NCBI RefSeq assembly: GCF_014651635.1
Contig: NZ_BMXG01000030.1
Location: 1-32,441 of the forward strand
Direction: 5' to 3'
Length of the DNA: 32,441 nt
Source: Cerasicoccus arenae
GTDB taxonomy: Bacteria > Verrucomicrobiota > Verrucomicrobiia > Opitutales > Cerasicoccaceae
Shown piece after piece: positions 16,191 through 24,317 of the stretch. How positions within the stretch are numbered: position 1 is the first letter of the stretch; each line of letters starts with the position of its first letter. Both the position numbers and the translations under genes were made by a program. A model generated the notes under the pieces. It ran no database searches, had not been told where the DNA came from, and worked only from the letters and a program-made list of their open reading frames with translations.

Positions 16191-16569
16191 GATGATCAAT
16201 CTTCGCCCAAGAAGGCAGATGTCTGTGAGGTAAAATTGCAAACTGTTTGCGTGGAAAATTACCAATGTGAAAAACAGAAGGGGGGGGTGGCGATTTTTCG
16301 GAGGGCAAAAAATGGCATTTAGGCCAATTTACATCAGGGTTTACGAGGATTTTCGGCTGATTTCCCGTTTTTTAAAACTGATACTTTTATGCTCTTTTTA
16401 GGCTCATAATGTCTCAAAAATGGAAACTACAGCAAAGTTTTGAAAAATGTGACGGCCGAAATGAGGCTTAAAAAGCAGTTAAATCGGAAACAGGCAACCA
16501 TTTGGTTGCCTGTTGGGATGCAAGGGCTGCGATGCTTGGGCGAATTTGCGAAATCCGAAATTCGTTTGC
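16191..16569. other. AT-rich intergenic region between gdh and the DUF420 gene
   Basis: This 379-base gap has no credible gene. It holds the terminator-like hairpin of gdh (16490-16513), an 8-base G tract (16280-16287), and a 13-base palindrome GCAAACTGTTTGC (16238-16250) about 48 bases before the DUF420 start, which could be an operator. The part from 16310 to 16480 is AT-rich and would be the place for the DUF420 promoter, but I could not pick a convincing pair of boxes. Confidence 0.5.
16490..16513 (-). terminator. probable terminator hairpin after gdh
   Basis: A perfect inverted repeat ACAGGCAACCA-TT-TGGTTGCCTGT lies 57 bases after the gdh stop. On the gdh strand it is followed by a T-rich stretch (TTTCCGATTTAAC). 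The real loop is probably four to six bases. Spacing and T-rich tail support a Rho-independent terminator, although the T run is interrupted. Confidence 0.6.
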
Positions 16570-17832
16570 TTACGGAAAAAGACCGCGCACGGCTTTGGCG
16601 TCGGCGACTTTTTTAATGCCCAACGTGAGTGCGGCTTCGCGGCGGCTGCATTTGAGTTTCTTTTTCTGATTTTCGATCTCAATTTTGGCGCGATCGAGTA
16701 TCTTGTACATTTTGTTGAGGACTTCTTCGCGGGTCCAAAACAGACTTTGCAGGTCTTGAACCCACTCAAAGTAGGAGACGATTACGCCGCCGCTGTTGCA
16801 GAAAATATCGGGGATGGTGATGATGTCTTTGTTTTGCTTCAGAATGGCGTCGGCTTGGTTGGTCGTGGGGCCATTGGCGGCTTCGGCCAAGATGCGACAC
16901 CGCAGCTTGGGCGCGTTGTTCTCGTCGATCACGCGTTCCAGGGCGGCGGGGACGACTACGGTGCATTCCAGAATGAGCAGGTCCTCGTTTGAAATCGAAT
17001 CGCCGCCTTTCCAGCCTTTGAGCGAGCCATGTGCTTTCACGTAGGCAACCGCATCAAGGATGTTGATTCCGCCGGCGTTGTAAAATCCCCCGTAATAGTC
17101 GCTAATGGCAATGACCTTGATGCCAAACGCGTTCAGCGCAACGGCGGCCTCGGAGCCCACGTTGCCAAAGCCTTGGATCGCCACGGTAGCCTCGTCGAGC
17201 GGGATATTTAAGTCGTTTAGATAAGATTTTATGAGATAGGCGACGCCGTGGCCGGTTGCTTCGCGTCGTCCTTCCGAGCCGCCCAAGCTCACGGGTTTGC
17301 CGGTCACGATGGCCGGCACGGAGTTACCTACGTGGTTCGCATAGGTGTCCATCATCCAAGCCATGACTTGCTCGTTCGTGCCAACATCGGGTGCCATAAT
17401 GTCGGTGTTCGGGCCAACGAAGGAAATCATCTCCTGCATGTAACGGCGAGAGAGGCGCTCCAGTTCGCCAAAGGACAAATCGCGCGTGTCAACGCAAACG
17501 CCGCCCTTGGCCCCGCCGTAAGGCAGGCCCGTCAACGCGCATTTCCAACTCATCCACATGGAGAGCGCTGCGACCTCGCCCAGTGTGACTGCTGGGTGGA
17601 AACGAAGCCCGCCCTTGGTTGGCCCCATCGAGAGGTGGTGCTGCACGCGATAGCCTTCAAATACACGTACCTCGCCGGAGTCCATTCGGATCGGGCACAT
17701 GACCGCCATGCAGCGTTTCGGGTATTTCGTGCGCTCATAAAGCGAGGGATCGAGCCCCAGCAAATCGGCCGCAATGTCAAACTGACGGCACGCCATATCA
17801 AAGACTTCAGACTTATAAATTTGGGGTTGCAT
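16570..17832 (-). CDS. gdhA: Glu/Leu/Phe/Val dehydrogenase, probably glutamate dehydrogenase
   Basis: A 420-residue protein of the usual length for the hexameric short-chain form. The substrate domain shows HHLSMGPTKGGLRFHP (K73), WKCALTGLPYGGAKGGV (K97, catalytic K109) and APDVGTNE; the nucleotide domain has the Rossmann loop IQGFGNVGSEAA (G221-G226). It interconverts glutamate and 2-oxoglutarate, linking carbon and nitrogen metabolism. The pattern of residues fits glutamate better than leucine or phenylalanine as substrate, but that is not certain; the coenzyme cannot be read. ATG 17832 is the first start; a promoter-like pair upstream would make the message leaderless. It is a single-gene unit with its own hairpin terminator, and four inverted repeats lie upstream. 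Confidence 0.93.
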   Translation of the reverse strand: MQPQIYKSEVFDMACRQFDIAADLLGLDPSLYERTKYPKRCMAVMCPIRMDSGEVRVFEGYRVQHHLSMGPTKGGLRFHPAVTLGEVAALSMWMSWKCALTGLPYGGAKGGVCVDTRDLSFGELERLSRRYMQEMISFVGPNTDIMAPDVGTNEQVMAWMMDTYANHVGNSVPAIVTGKPVSLGGSEGRREATGHGVAYLIKSYLNDLNIPLDEATVAIQGFGNVGSEAAVALNAFGIKVIAISDYYGGFYNAGGINILDAVAYVKAHGSLKGWKGGDSISNEDLLILECTVVVPAALERVIDENNAPKLRCRILAEAANGPTTNQADAILKQNKDIITIPDIFCNSGGVIVSYFEWVQDLQSLFWTREEVLNKMYKILDRAKIEIENQKKKLKCSRREAALTLGIKKVADAKAVRGLFP

Positions 17833-17838
17833 GCATCA

Positions 17839-17867
17839 AATATACTCCGCCCCGTACACAAAGCAAA
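17839..17867 (-). promoter_or_regulatory. possible promoter of gdh, predicting a leaderless message
   Basis: On the minus strand TTTGCT (17867-17862) is followed after 17 bases by TATATT (17844-17839). If the last T is position -7, transcription would begin at 17832, the A of the gdh start codon. No Shine-Dalgarno sequence precedes the ATG, which is consistent. This rests on motif match alone. Confidence 0.35.
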
Positions 17868-17875
17868 TCCCTAAA

Positions 17876-17890
17876 CCAGCGTCCCGCTGG
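17876..17890. repeat. short inverted repeat upstream of gdh
   Basis: CCAGCG-TCC-CGCTGG, a perfect six-base stem. It is the first of four inverted repeats in 250 bases between gdh and the beta-helix gene. Confidence 0.6.
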
Positions 17891-17898
17891 ACCGAGAG

Positions 17899-17917
17899 TT
17901 TTGCGCACTGCGCAAAA
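17899..17917. repeat. 19-base near-palindrome upstream of gdh
   Basis: TTTTGCGCA-C-TGCGCAAAA has perfect nine-base arms around one base. Its size and symmetry suit a binding site for a dimeric regulator of gdh, about 70-85 bases before the start codon; it could equally be part of the repeat cluster. No regulator gene is adjacent. Confidence 0.6.
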
Positions 17918-17951
17918 GAGGCGCGGAGCGGCAGTGAGGTGGGAAACTGAA

Positions 17952-18035
17952 GGTGGAGCCCGGTGTCCCTACCGGGCCGTTTCATCCTGCTGGGGAGAGG
18001 CAGATGCCTGCCCGGTAGGGACACCGGGCTCCACC
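17952..18035. repeat. large inverted repeat with 26-base perfect arms (REP-like)
   Basis: The left arm (17952-17977) and right arm (18010-18035) are perfect reverse complements over 26 bases, 32 bases apart. Each arm also contains its own hairpin, GCCCGGT-N6-ACCGGGC, so the element is nested. A degenerate relative of the arm lies at 30651-30676. This looks like an interspersed extragenic palindromic element; I see no transposase and no clear target-site duplication. Confidence 0.85.
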
Positions 18036-18083
18036 CTTGGAGTGGCGATTCGTTTAGCTGAGTTGTCGTTTACTATCCGTTGC

Positions 18084-18125
18084 CAAAGTTAGCGCTGGCG
18101 CGGGGCTGCGCCAGCGCTAACTTTG
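18084..18125. repeat. perfect 18-base hairpin
   Basis: Arms 18084-18101 and 18108-18125 are perfect reverse complements with a six-base loop GGGGCT. It is very GC-rich in its middle (GCGCTGGCGC) and would form a strong stem in RNA or single-stranded DNA. It is 108 bases before the beta-helix gene and not followed by a T tract in either direction beyond TTTG, so a terminator role is uncertain. Confidence 0.85.
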
Positions 18126-18233
18126 TTATCATGCCTGCTGAATAGACTCAATAGATTCTCGCTTGATTGAATTAGTAAACATGTAAGAATTGTCTAGGTG
18201 TCTAGTTGTTGGTTGTTTAATACCCGAAAGATT

Positions 18234-19745
18234 ATGAATTACTCCTTGATGTTTAGCGCCAGTTTCCTGGCCAATGACGGAAGTGCGCAGCACGTATCAG
18301 AACTTTGGGGGCAAACTGGTGAGGCTTGGGTCCCCGGTGGGCGTTTGCCTGATTTTTCATTTGCTGGTTATCACTTTGGAGAGGACCCGCTGCCAGAGGT
18401 GGAAGTCGTCTGCTCGGTCAAGGATTTTGGGGCCGTGGGAGACGGGGTGCATGATGACACTCAGGCCTTCAAAGATGCCATTGCGCAGACCGAGTCTGGC
18501 GCGATTTTCGTGCCGCCGGGCCGCTATGTGATCACGGATATTTTATGGATTCGGAAGCCGAACATTGTTCTGCGTGGTGCGAGCGCGGAGCAGAGCGTGC
18601 TTTATTGTCCCACGCCACTGGAGACGATTTTGCCTGATATGAGCCAGACGACAACCGGCCGGCCCACGTCGAATTATTCGTGGAGCGGTGGGATCGTCTG
18701 GATCAAGGGTAAGTATGATGACGCAGTCATTACGCTGATTACGGCCAGCGCCCAGCGTGGCGACGCTTGGCTGGATGTGGCGTCGACGGATGGCTTAAGG
18801 GTTGGAGAGGTTGTGAAGGTCTCAGCCCACGCTGATGCGGAGAATACTTTGGTGGATTACTTGTATTCTGGTGATGCGGGTGATGTGGCCAAGATGCCTA
18901 CTTTTCGGGCGGGCATGCGGGCGCGTATTAAGGCCATCGATGGCCAGCGTGTCGAGTTGGAGCGTTCGCTGAGTTTTGATGTGCGGCCCGAGTGGAATCC
19001 GTCGTTGAAGGGCGGAGGCTCATCAGTCTATGAATCGGGTGTTGAGGAGCTGGGTTTTGAGTTTCCGAACATCCCTTATGAGGGACACTTTACGGAGCCG
19101 GGCTATAACGCACTTGCGATCAATGGTGCGGTGAATTGCTGGGTGCGCAATGTGCGCATATTCAACAGCGATAGCGGTATCTTTGGCGGCGGCTATAACT
19201 GCACCTTTGATGGCGTGCTGGTCGAATCCGAGCGAGAGACTCACAAGGGAAAAACAGGGCACCACGGCCTTCAAGTGGGGCGAGACAGTGTGCTGGAGAA
19301 TTTTGATATACGAACAGAGTTTATCCATGACGTTACGGTGGATGGTTTTGCCTCGGGTAACGTGATCAAGAACGGACGTGCGTTGGACATGTCGCTGGAC
19401 CATCATCGGCGGGTGCCCTATCAAAACCTATTCAGCAATCTGGATTGTGGAGAGGCGTCCAACATTTGGCGTTGTGGAGGCGGTCAGTCACTGGGTAAAA
19501 ATTGTGCGGCGCGGGGCACCTTTTGGCGGCTTCAGGCTAAGAATAATATTGCGCCGCCGCCGTCAGACTTTGGGCCGCCGTCGATGAATTTTGTGGGGCT
19601 GACGACTGATTCGCCTTCCGTTCTGGAGCATGATGGAATTTGGTGGGAAGCGATCCCACCGGAGGAACTCACCCCGATTGAACTGCATGCCGCGCAACTT
19701 GCCCGGCGATTGGCGACGAAGCATCAGCCGAGCATAGCGAAGTAG
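18234..19745 (+). CDS. pectate-lyase-like right-handed beta-helix protein
   Basis: A 503-residue protein from ATG 18234. VKDFGAVGDGVHDDTQAFKDAI (about residues 72-93) is the hallmark start of the pectate lyase superfamily / GH28-related beta-helix fold, followed by GAIFVPPGRYVITDIL and many short Gly/Asn/Asp-rich turns up to about 440. It probably cleaves or binds an acidic or sulfated polysaccharide; the exact reaction cannot be read. The N-terminus (ELWGQTGEAWVPGGRLPDFSFAGYHFGEDPLP) recalls secreted verrucomicrobial relatives, but the signal peptide from this ATG is weak. A GTG at 18198 adds 12 residues including Arg-Lys before the hydrophobic patch and could restore a signal, so the start is uncertain. 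Confidence 0.82.
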   Translation: MNYSLMFSASFLANDGSAQHVSELWGQTGEAWVPGGRLPDFSFAGYHFGEDPLPEVEVVCSVKDFGAVGDGVHDDTQAFKDAIAQTESGAIFVPPGRYVITDILWIRKPNIVLRGASAEQSVLYCPTPLETILPDMSQTTTGRPTSNYSWSGGIVWIKGKYDDAVITLITASAQRGDAWLDVASTDGLRVGEVVKVSAHADAENTLVDYLYSGDAGDVAKMPTFRAGMRARIKAIDGQRVELERSLSFDVRPEWNPSLKGGGSSVYESGVEELGFEFPNIPYEGHFTEPGYNALAINGAVNCWVRNVRIFNSDSGIFGGGYNCTFDGVLVESERETHKGKTGHHGLQVGRDSVLENFDIRTEFIHDVTVDGFASGNVIKNGRALDMSLDHHRRVPYQNLFSNLDCGEASNIWRCGGGQSLGKNCAARGTFWRLQAKNNIAPPPSDFGPPSMNFVGLTTDSPSVLEHDGIWWEAIPPEELTPIELHAAQLARRLATKHQPSIAK

Positions 19746-19910
19746 GCGCGTAAACGGTCAGAGAACGAAATACCTCTCGTCATGCTTCCAGCGAAACGTA
19801 TGTAGCGGCAGGTGACGCGGCTTCGCTACCGAAGCGTGCCAGCGTATTCCATGGCATCCAGCTAGACAATGGCCGTTTTATTCGTAGGCTGAGCTTATCG
19901 ATTTCCTGTG

Positions 19911-21212
19911 ATGAATTTTTCTTTAAAGGCCATTTGGTTGCGGATTCTTCAGTCGTTTTGGTTGTTGCCAGCGGGGCTGGCGGTTTCGGCGATATTTGCC
20001 TCGGTGGGGCTGAACTGGCTCGACCACCGTATCAACCTGGACCCCGAGGGCGCGTTGGCTTGGTTTTCGCAGTCCCCCGAGGGTGCGCGGTCGATTTTGA
20101 CGACGATTTCCGGGTCGATGATTACGGTGACCGGCGTGATCTTGTCCACTATGGTGGTCGTGTTGACGTTGGCCTCGCAGCAATACGGCCCAAGGCTGGT
20201 GAAAAACTTTATCGAAGATCGGCCCAGCCAATTTGTAATCGGGGCCTTCGCAGGGTGCTTCATTTACAGCATTATCACGCTGAAGAATATCAACTCCGGC
20301 GGGACGGAATTTGTGCCCACGTTGTCGGTTTTGTTTGCGGTGGTTTTGTCGCTAACGTGCATCGGGCTGATGATTTACTTCGTGCAGCACGTGGCGTCGG
20401 CGATCCAAGTGCAGTCGATTATGCGCCGCGTTTACCATGACTTGAATCATGCCGTCGATGAACTTTTCCCAGAGGAAATTGCGCCGGAGAAACCGTCCGC
20501 TAAACCAACCGCCGATGCCCCGCGAACGATTGGCGAAGGGGCTGAATTGACTTGCATCAGGAGCCACCGCGCAGGCTATGTCCAATATGTGCAGGATGAT
20601 GATCTGATGCGGTTGGCGAAGGAGTGGGATCTAGGGGTGGAGCTAAAAGCACGCCCCGGAGATTTCGTCTATGACGGCTACGAATTGGCGAGTGTGAACT
20701 CCAAGCGTGCGCTGGACGATGATGCGCTCGGAGAGCTGCGCGGGATTTTTGTCATGGGGACGTTTCCGACCCACCAGCAGGACGCGACGTTTCCAATTCG
20801 ACAAATGGAGGAAATCGCGATCCGCGCACTGTCGCCGGGTATCAACGATCCACATACGGCGGTGGAGTGCATCGACTACCTAACGTGCTCCTTTCGTAAG
20901 CTGGCTCGCCGCACGTGGCCCAAACCACAACGCTTTGACGCCGAAGGTGCGTTACGCGTGATCGCCCCGCCACGAGAGTTTGAGACGCTCTTAAGGCAGG
21001 CCTTTCAGCAAATTCATTTTTACGGCCGCCAGGATATCACCATCGTAACGCGAATTGTGGCGTCATTGAACATTATTGCGGAGGAATGCCCATCGGGTAG
21101 CGAGCGGCGTGAGACGATTGTCAAGCTGACCCGCGAGGTCATTCAGGAAAGCCAAGAGTCGCTGCCATTTGCATCGCAGCGTGAACGGATACCCGACGCA
21201 GTGTCGGCCTAG
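19911..21212 (+). CDS. DUF2254 membrane protein
   Basis: A 433-residue protein. The N-terminal half has four membrane helices (about 11-33, 61-83, 102-119 and 128-152) with ILTTISGSMITVTGVILSTMVVVLTLASQQYGPRLVKNF, a signature block of DUF2254. The C-terminal half is soluble and carries YVQYVQDDDLMRLA, KARPGDFVYDG and the conserved FPIRQMEEIAIRALSPGINDPHTAVECIDYL block. The function of the family is unknown; the domain order suggests a membrane-anchored sensor or channel-like protein. ATG 19911 is chosen over the GTG three bases upstream. It is preceded by a small hairpin GCTTCG-CTAC-CGAAGC (19820-19835) and ends 55 bases from the convergent gene. Confidence 0.9.
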   Translation: MNFSLKAIWLRILQSFWLLPAGLAVSAIFASVGLNWLDHRINLDPEGALAWFSQSPEGARSILTTISGSMITVTGVILSTMVVVLTLASQQYGPRLVKNFIEDRPSQFVIGAFAGCFIYSIITLKNINSGGTEFVPTLSVLFAVVLSLTCIGLMIYFVQHVASAIQVQSIMRRVYHDLNHAVDELFPEEIAPEKPSAKPTADAPRTIGEGAELTCIRSHRAGYVQYVQDDDLMRLAKEWDLGVELKARPGDFVYDGYELASVNSKRALDDDALGELRGIFVMGTFPTHQQDATFPIRQMEEIAIRALSPGINDPHTAVECIDYLTCSFRKLARRTWPKPQRFDAEGALRVIAPPREFETLLRQAFQQIHFYGRQDITIVTRIVASLNIIAEECPSGSERRETIVKLTREVIQESQESLPFASQRERIPDAVSA

Positions 21213-21267
21213 AACAACATCAATTTGAGCACGGGGAATTGTGCCCGCGTGCCGTTTAATTGCGGTG

Positions 21268-22008
21268 TTAGCGTTCCCAGCTGGGGTGCATTTGGCCTTG
21301 TTCGCGTTGGCCGACCGGAGTGCCGAGGATTTCCAGATAGAGGAAGGCTTCACGGGCGGCTTTGGGATCACGAAGGCGGCCCTTGATGCGGTTACTCATG
21401 CCACCAGTGAAGGTGCTGCTACTACGGCTTGGCTTGCGGCGCTTGGCACTCGAGAGGCCATACGTGCGGTCCATTTGGGCCTGAGCTTGCGCCCGGGCTT
21501 CAGCGGCTCGTTGTTCCGTGGCCGCGACGATACGTTGCTGCTCGGCAATTTCTGCCTCGTAGTTACGTTGTGGCGGCGGTGCCTCGTAGAAGCTTGGCTG
21601 AGGTTGCTCGCCCGGTCGTCCGTAGTCAATCTGCTTGCGCTGCTGGTAGGCGGGCTGCTGAGTTGGAACTGGCGGTGGCGCGGACGGAACCGGGGGCGGG
21701 CCAGAAGGCGAAGGTTGTGGTGCCTGCGGGGATTGCTCGCGGCGCGCTGCAATTTTCCGACGAATTTCCTCTTGGATGCGCTGGGTGCGTTCGTCCTCGC
21801 TAACTGGTTGTTGCTGATGACGCGGATGTTGCTGCTCACGCGGATGTTGCTGCTGATGTCGCGGCGGCGGATGGTTTTGCTGCGATGGCGGTGCCTCTCT
21901 TTGTGCGGGTGAGGTGGGTTGATTTTTTTCTTCTTTCTTACCGAAGAATTGTCCGACCGCCCACACGATGAACACAATAATGGGAACGATGATTTCGCTA
22001 AAGTCCAT
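21268..22008 (-). CDS. membrane-anchored Pro/Gln-rich protein, function unknown
   Basis: A 246-residue protein. Residues ~5-22 (EIIVPIIVFIVWAVGQFF) are one membrane helix; about 25-150 is low complexity, rich in Gln, Pro, His and Arg, with a charged helix SEDERTQRIQEEIRRKIAARRE inside; about 155-205 is a coiled-coil-like stretch (RNYEAEIAEQQRIVAATEQRAAEARAQAQ-like); and the C-terminus LRDPKAAREAFLYLEILGTPV looks conserved. I do not recognise a named family. It is the last gene of the nfeD-floA block, 49 bases after floA, so it may be a scaffold or partner of FloA in membrane microdomains. That is inferred from position only. Confidence 0.7.
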   Translation of the reverse strand: MDFSEIIVPIIVFIVWAVGQFFGKKEEKNQPTSPAQREAPPSQQNHPPPRHQQQHPREQQHPRHQQQPVSEDERTQRIQEEIRRKIAARREQSPQAPQPSPSGPPPVPSAPPPVPTQQPAYQQRKQIDYGRPGEQPQPSFYEAPPPQRNYEAEIAEQQRIVAATEQRAAEARAQAQAQMDRTYGLSSAKRRKPSRSSSTFTGGMSNRIKGRLRDPKAAREAFLYLEILGTPVGQREQGQMHPSWER

Positions 22009-22057
22009 ACGTGCTCTTTCGTTGTGTGGTTAACATTGGGTGCCTGGCCGGTTGGAA

Positions 22058-23074
22058 TTAATCTTGTATGCGGCCTTCACCCTGATCGGGCTTGGAGATG
22101 GAATCGCGCATTTCGGTGTCGGCCTGAATATTCTGGAGGCGATAGTAGTCCATGACGCCGAGCTTGCCAGTGCGCAGGGCTTCAGAAAGGGCGAGTGGGA
22201 CTTGGGCTTCGGCTTCGACGACCTTGGCCTGCATCTCCTGCACGCGTGCTTTCATTTCTTGTTCGAGGGCGACGGCGGCGGCGCGGCGGATTTCGGCTTG
22301 GGCTTGAGCCATGTTCTTGTTGGCGATGGCCTGCTCTTCCTGAAGTTTGGCACCGATGTTGGTGCCGACGTCGACGTCAGCAATGTCCACCGAAATGATT
22401 TCGAAGGCGGTGCCAGTGTCCAAACCGCGCTGAAGCACGACCTTGGAAATACGGTCCGGGTTTTCGAGCACGAACTTGTAGGTTTCGGAGGAGCCGATCG
22501 TGGTTACGATACCTTCACCGACACGGGCAATAATGGTTTCTTCCTGCGCGCTACCAACGTATTGGTCCAGATTGGAGCGAACCGTTACGCGGGCGCGGGC
22601 CTTGACCTGAATACCGTCCTTGGCGACACCGTCAATGGTTGTGCGACCAGATTCACGGGCTGGGCAGTCGATGACCTTCGGGTTAATCGAGGTGCGGACC
22701 GCTTCGAGGACACTCTTGTTGGTGCCTTTGGTGGCTAGGTCGATCGCGCAAGCGCGGTCCCAGCTCAGCTTGATGCCAGCCTTGTCGGCGGCGATGATGG
22801 CTTGGACAGTCTGGATGACGTTACCTTCGGCCAGGTAGTGCGCTTCAAGCTTGTCGGTGTCTAACCCGATGCCAGCCTTGACCGCGGTGATGCGGGCTTC
22901 GACGATCATCTTGTAGGGGACGTTACGCAGTCGCATAGCGATCAGCGTCGGGATGCCCACCTGTGCTCCGGAGAGGAGGGCCTGAATCCAGGTCCGGATG
23001 TAGGAAAGTATGATGAGGAACATCCCGATGAGGATGATGCCTAGAATGATCAGTGCTATATTTAGGAGATCCAT
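22058..23074 (-). CDS. floA: flotillin-like protein FloA
   Basis: A 338-residue protein, the usual length of FloA (about 330). A membrane helix at 4-26 ([23 protein letters not shown]) precedes the PHB/SPFH-like domain, with [27 protein letters not shown]-like, [27 protein letters not shown] and [31 protein letters not shown] blocks, all typical of FloA. The C-terminal region (about 240-310) is Ala/Glu/Gln-rich coiled coil for oligomerisation. FloA organises functional membrane microdomains. It follows the short nfeD gene by 43 bases on the same strand, the common pairing. Confidence 0.96.
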   Translation of the reverse strand: MDLLNIALIILGIILIGMFLIILSYIRTWIQALLSGAQVGIPTLIAMRLRNVPYKMIVEARITAVKAGIGLDTDKLEAHYLAEGNVIQTVQAIIAADKAGIKLSWDRACAIDLATKGTNKSVLEAVRTSINPKVIDCPARESGRTTIDGVAKDGIQVKARARVTVRSNLDQYVGSAQEETIIARVGEGIVTTIGSSETYKFVLENPDRISKVVLQRGLDTGTAFEIISVDIADVDVGTNIGAKLQEEQAIANKNMAQAQAEIRRAAAVALEQEMKARVQEMQAKVVEAEAQVPLALSEALRTGKLGVMDYYRLQNIQADTEMRDSISKPDQGEGRIQD

Positions 23075-23117
23075 GGCGATTTTTAACGTTGTTGGTATTT
23101 ACTTAAAGGAATGGTTA

Positions 23118-23603
23118 TCAGGAAACTTTTTTAACGACAACCCGGAAGGCGTCACGTGCGACTACTTCTACCAAGGTGCCCTTGTTGAGTAGGCCGCTTT
23201 GTGAGTAGCCTTCGTAGCTCTTGCCCGAGATCATTATCCGGCCGCTGGGGGCCATGGTGGTAAGGGCCTCGCCCTGCTGACCGATCAGGGAGTCTTCCTG
23301 TGCGGCGTTGTCGTCCCGCTGACCATAGCGAATTGCGCCACCGCTCGAACTGGAGAGGAAGAATTGTTTGCCTAGCTTGGTCTTGGGGAGCAATTGGAAT
23401 TCCACGATAACCATCACCGTGATGATCACCAAGGACGCCAGAAAGACGATGGCGGCGATTTGCACGCCATATTGGGCATAGGCCACTCCGACTGCGCCCA
23501 TCACTGACAAGACGCCAATGGTTCCAAGCACGCCGCCCGGTACCACGATCTCAAACGAGATCAGCAGGAGGCCGGCAATTATGAGTCCGATGATGAGGAT
23601 CAT
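23118..23603 (-). CDS. NfeD-family protein, short form
   Basis: A 161-residue protein from ATG 23603: three membrane segments (about 1-20, 24-44 and 50-73), then a soluble C-terminal OB-fold domain (about 100-161, LIGQQGEALTTMAPSGRIMISGKSYEGYSQSGLL and RDAFRVVVKKV), as in NfeD proteins. It lacks the protease domain and lies directly before floA, its usual partner. A longer frame starting at 23693 lies inside the upstream gene and is rejected. Start and upstream stop are two bases apart, so translation is likely coupled. Confidence 0.93.
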   Translation of the reverse strand: MILIIGLIIAGLLLISFEIVVPGGVLGTIGVLSVMGAVGVAYAQYGVQIAAIVFLASLVIITVMVIVEFQLLPKTKLGKQFFLSSSSGGAIRYGQRDDNAAQEDSLIGQQGEALTTMAPSGRIMISGKSYEGYSQSGLLNKGTLVEVVARDAFRVVVKKVS

Positions 23604-23605
23604 GG

Positions 23606-24298
23606 TTATTTGCTTATGATAAGAGTGGCTGGGGCGGATTGGCTCGACGGTAGGCCTTGAAACAGGAGGACGAGTGGCCCACTGATTAGCCAAGTAAAGT
23701 ATGCCGGTATAAGCATCAGTCGTCTTTCACAATCGGTCCGAATTGTACGTTGGGCAATTTCACTACGGTAGGGGCGCTTTTTAAAGCATTTAATCTGCCG
23801 ATAGAGTAAACGTATTTGGGCCACATCGGAAAATGGGTAACACGCTGGATTGTTGTGGTAAAATGCTGTTCTGTTTTGGCTCCGATACTGAGCGATGAAC
23901 ATCGAAATTGCTCCAAATGGGACGGCGACGAGGAGTAAATGCCAGCCCCAACCCAGAAAGAGCCCAGTTCCGATAAAGCTAATGGAGGCAATCAACGCGA
24001 TAGTATGTAGCCACGACCAGTCATATTTATGCTCTTCAAAATCAGTGGCGAATTCGGCGTCGGAGTGGAGTATCAACAAAGAGCGTTGAAGATAATCCCA
24101 CTCTGGTTTTTGAACGTTAATCAGGTGATCTTTACAGTCATCGTAGAAGTACCAACAGGATAAGATGATTTCGCTCAAGGTTTTATCATCTGTTACGATT
24201 TTGAAGAGGCGATCATCAAATTCAAACGCCGTGATCCTGTCATCAAGAAATGCTTCGATGGCTTTAATTACTTGCTGCCTGGATTTTCGATCAACCAT
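23606..24298 (-). CDS. unknown two- to three-helix membrane protein between the two nfeD genes
   Basis: A 230-residue protein from ATG 24298 (MVDRKSRQQVIKAIEAFLDD). The N-terminal ~85 residues are soluble and helical with SCWYFYDDCKDH and WDYLQRSLLILHSDAEF, which recalls a small domain in scattered bacterial hypothetical proteins. A paired hydrophobic stretch (about 98-140) and a C-terminal one (about 204-225) would be membrane helices. I do not recognise a named family. The sequence looks more AT-rich than its neighbours. It lies 19 bases after long nfeD and two bases before short nfeD, so it seems to have been inserted in the operon and is co-expressed. An upstream start at 24376 lies inside nfeD and is rejected. 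Confidence 0.75.
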   Translation of the reverse strand: MVDRKSRQQVIKAIEAFLDDRITAFEFDDRLFKIVTDDKTLSEIILSCWYFYDDCKDHLINVQKPEWDYLQRSLLILHSDAEFATDFEEHKYDWSWLHTIALIASISFIGTGLFLGWGWHLLLVAVPFGAISMFIAQYRSQNRTAFYHNNPACYPFSDVAQIRLLYRQIKCFKKRPYRSEIAQRTIRTDCERRLMLIPAYFTWLISGPLVLLFQGLPSSQSAPATLIISK

Positions 24299-24317
24299 TA
24301 GACGTAAATTTGTTTGT

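Noticed and set aside
22040-22738. 232-codon open frame on the plus strand
   Set aside because: Antisense to floA; its composition mirrors the coding strand of floA.
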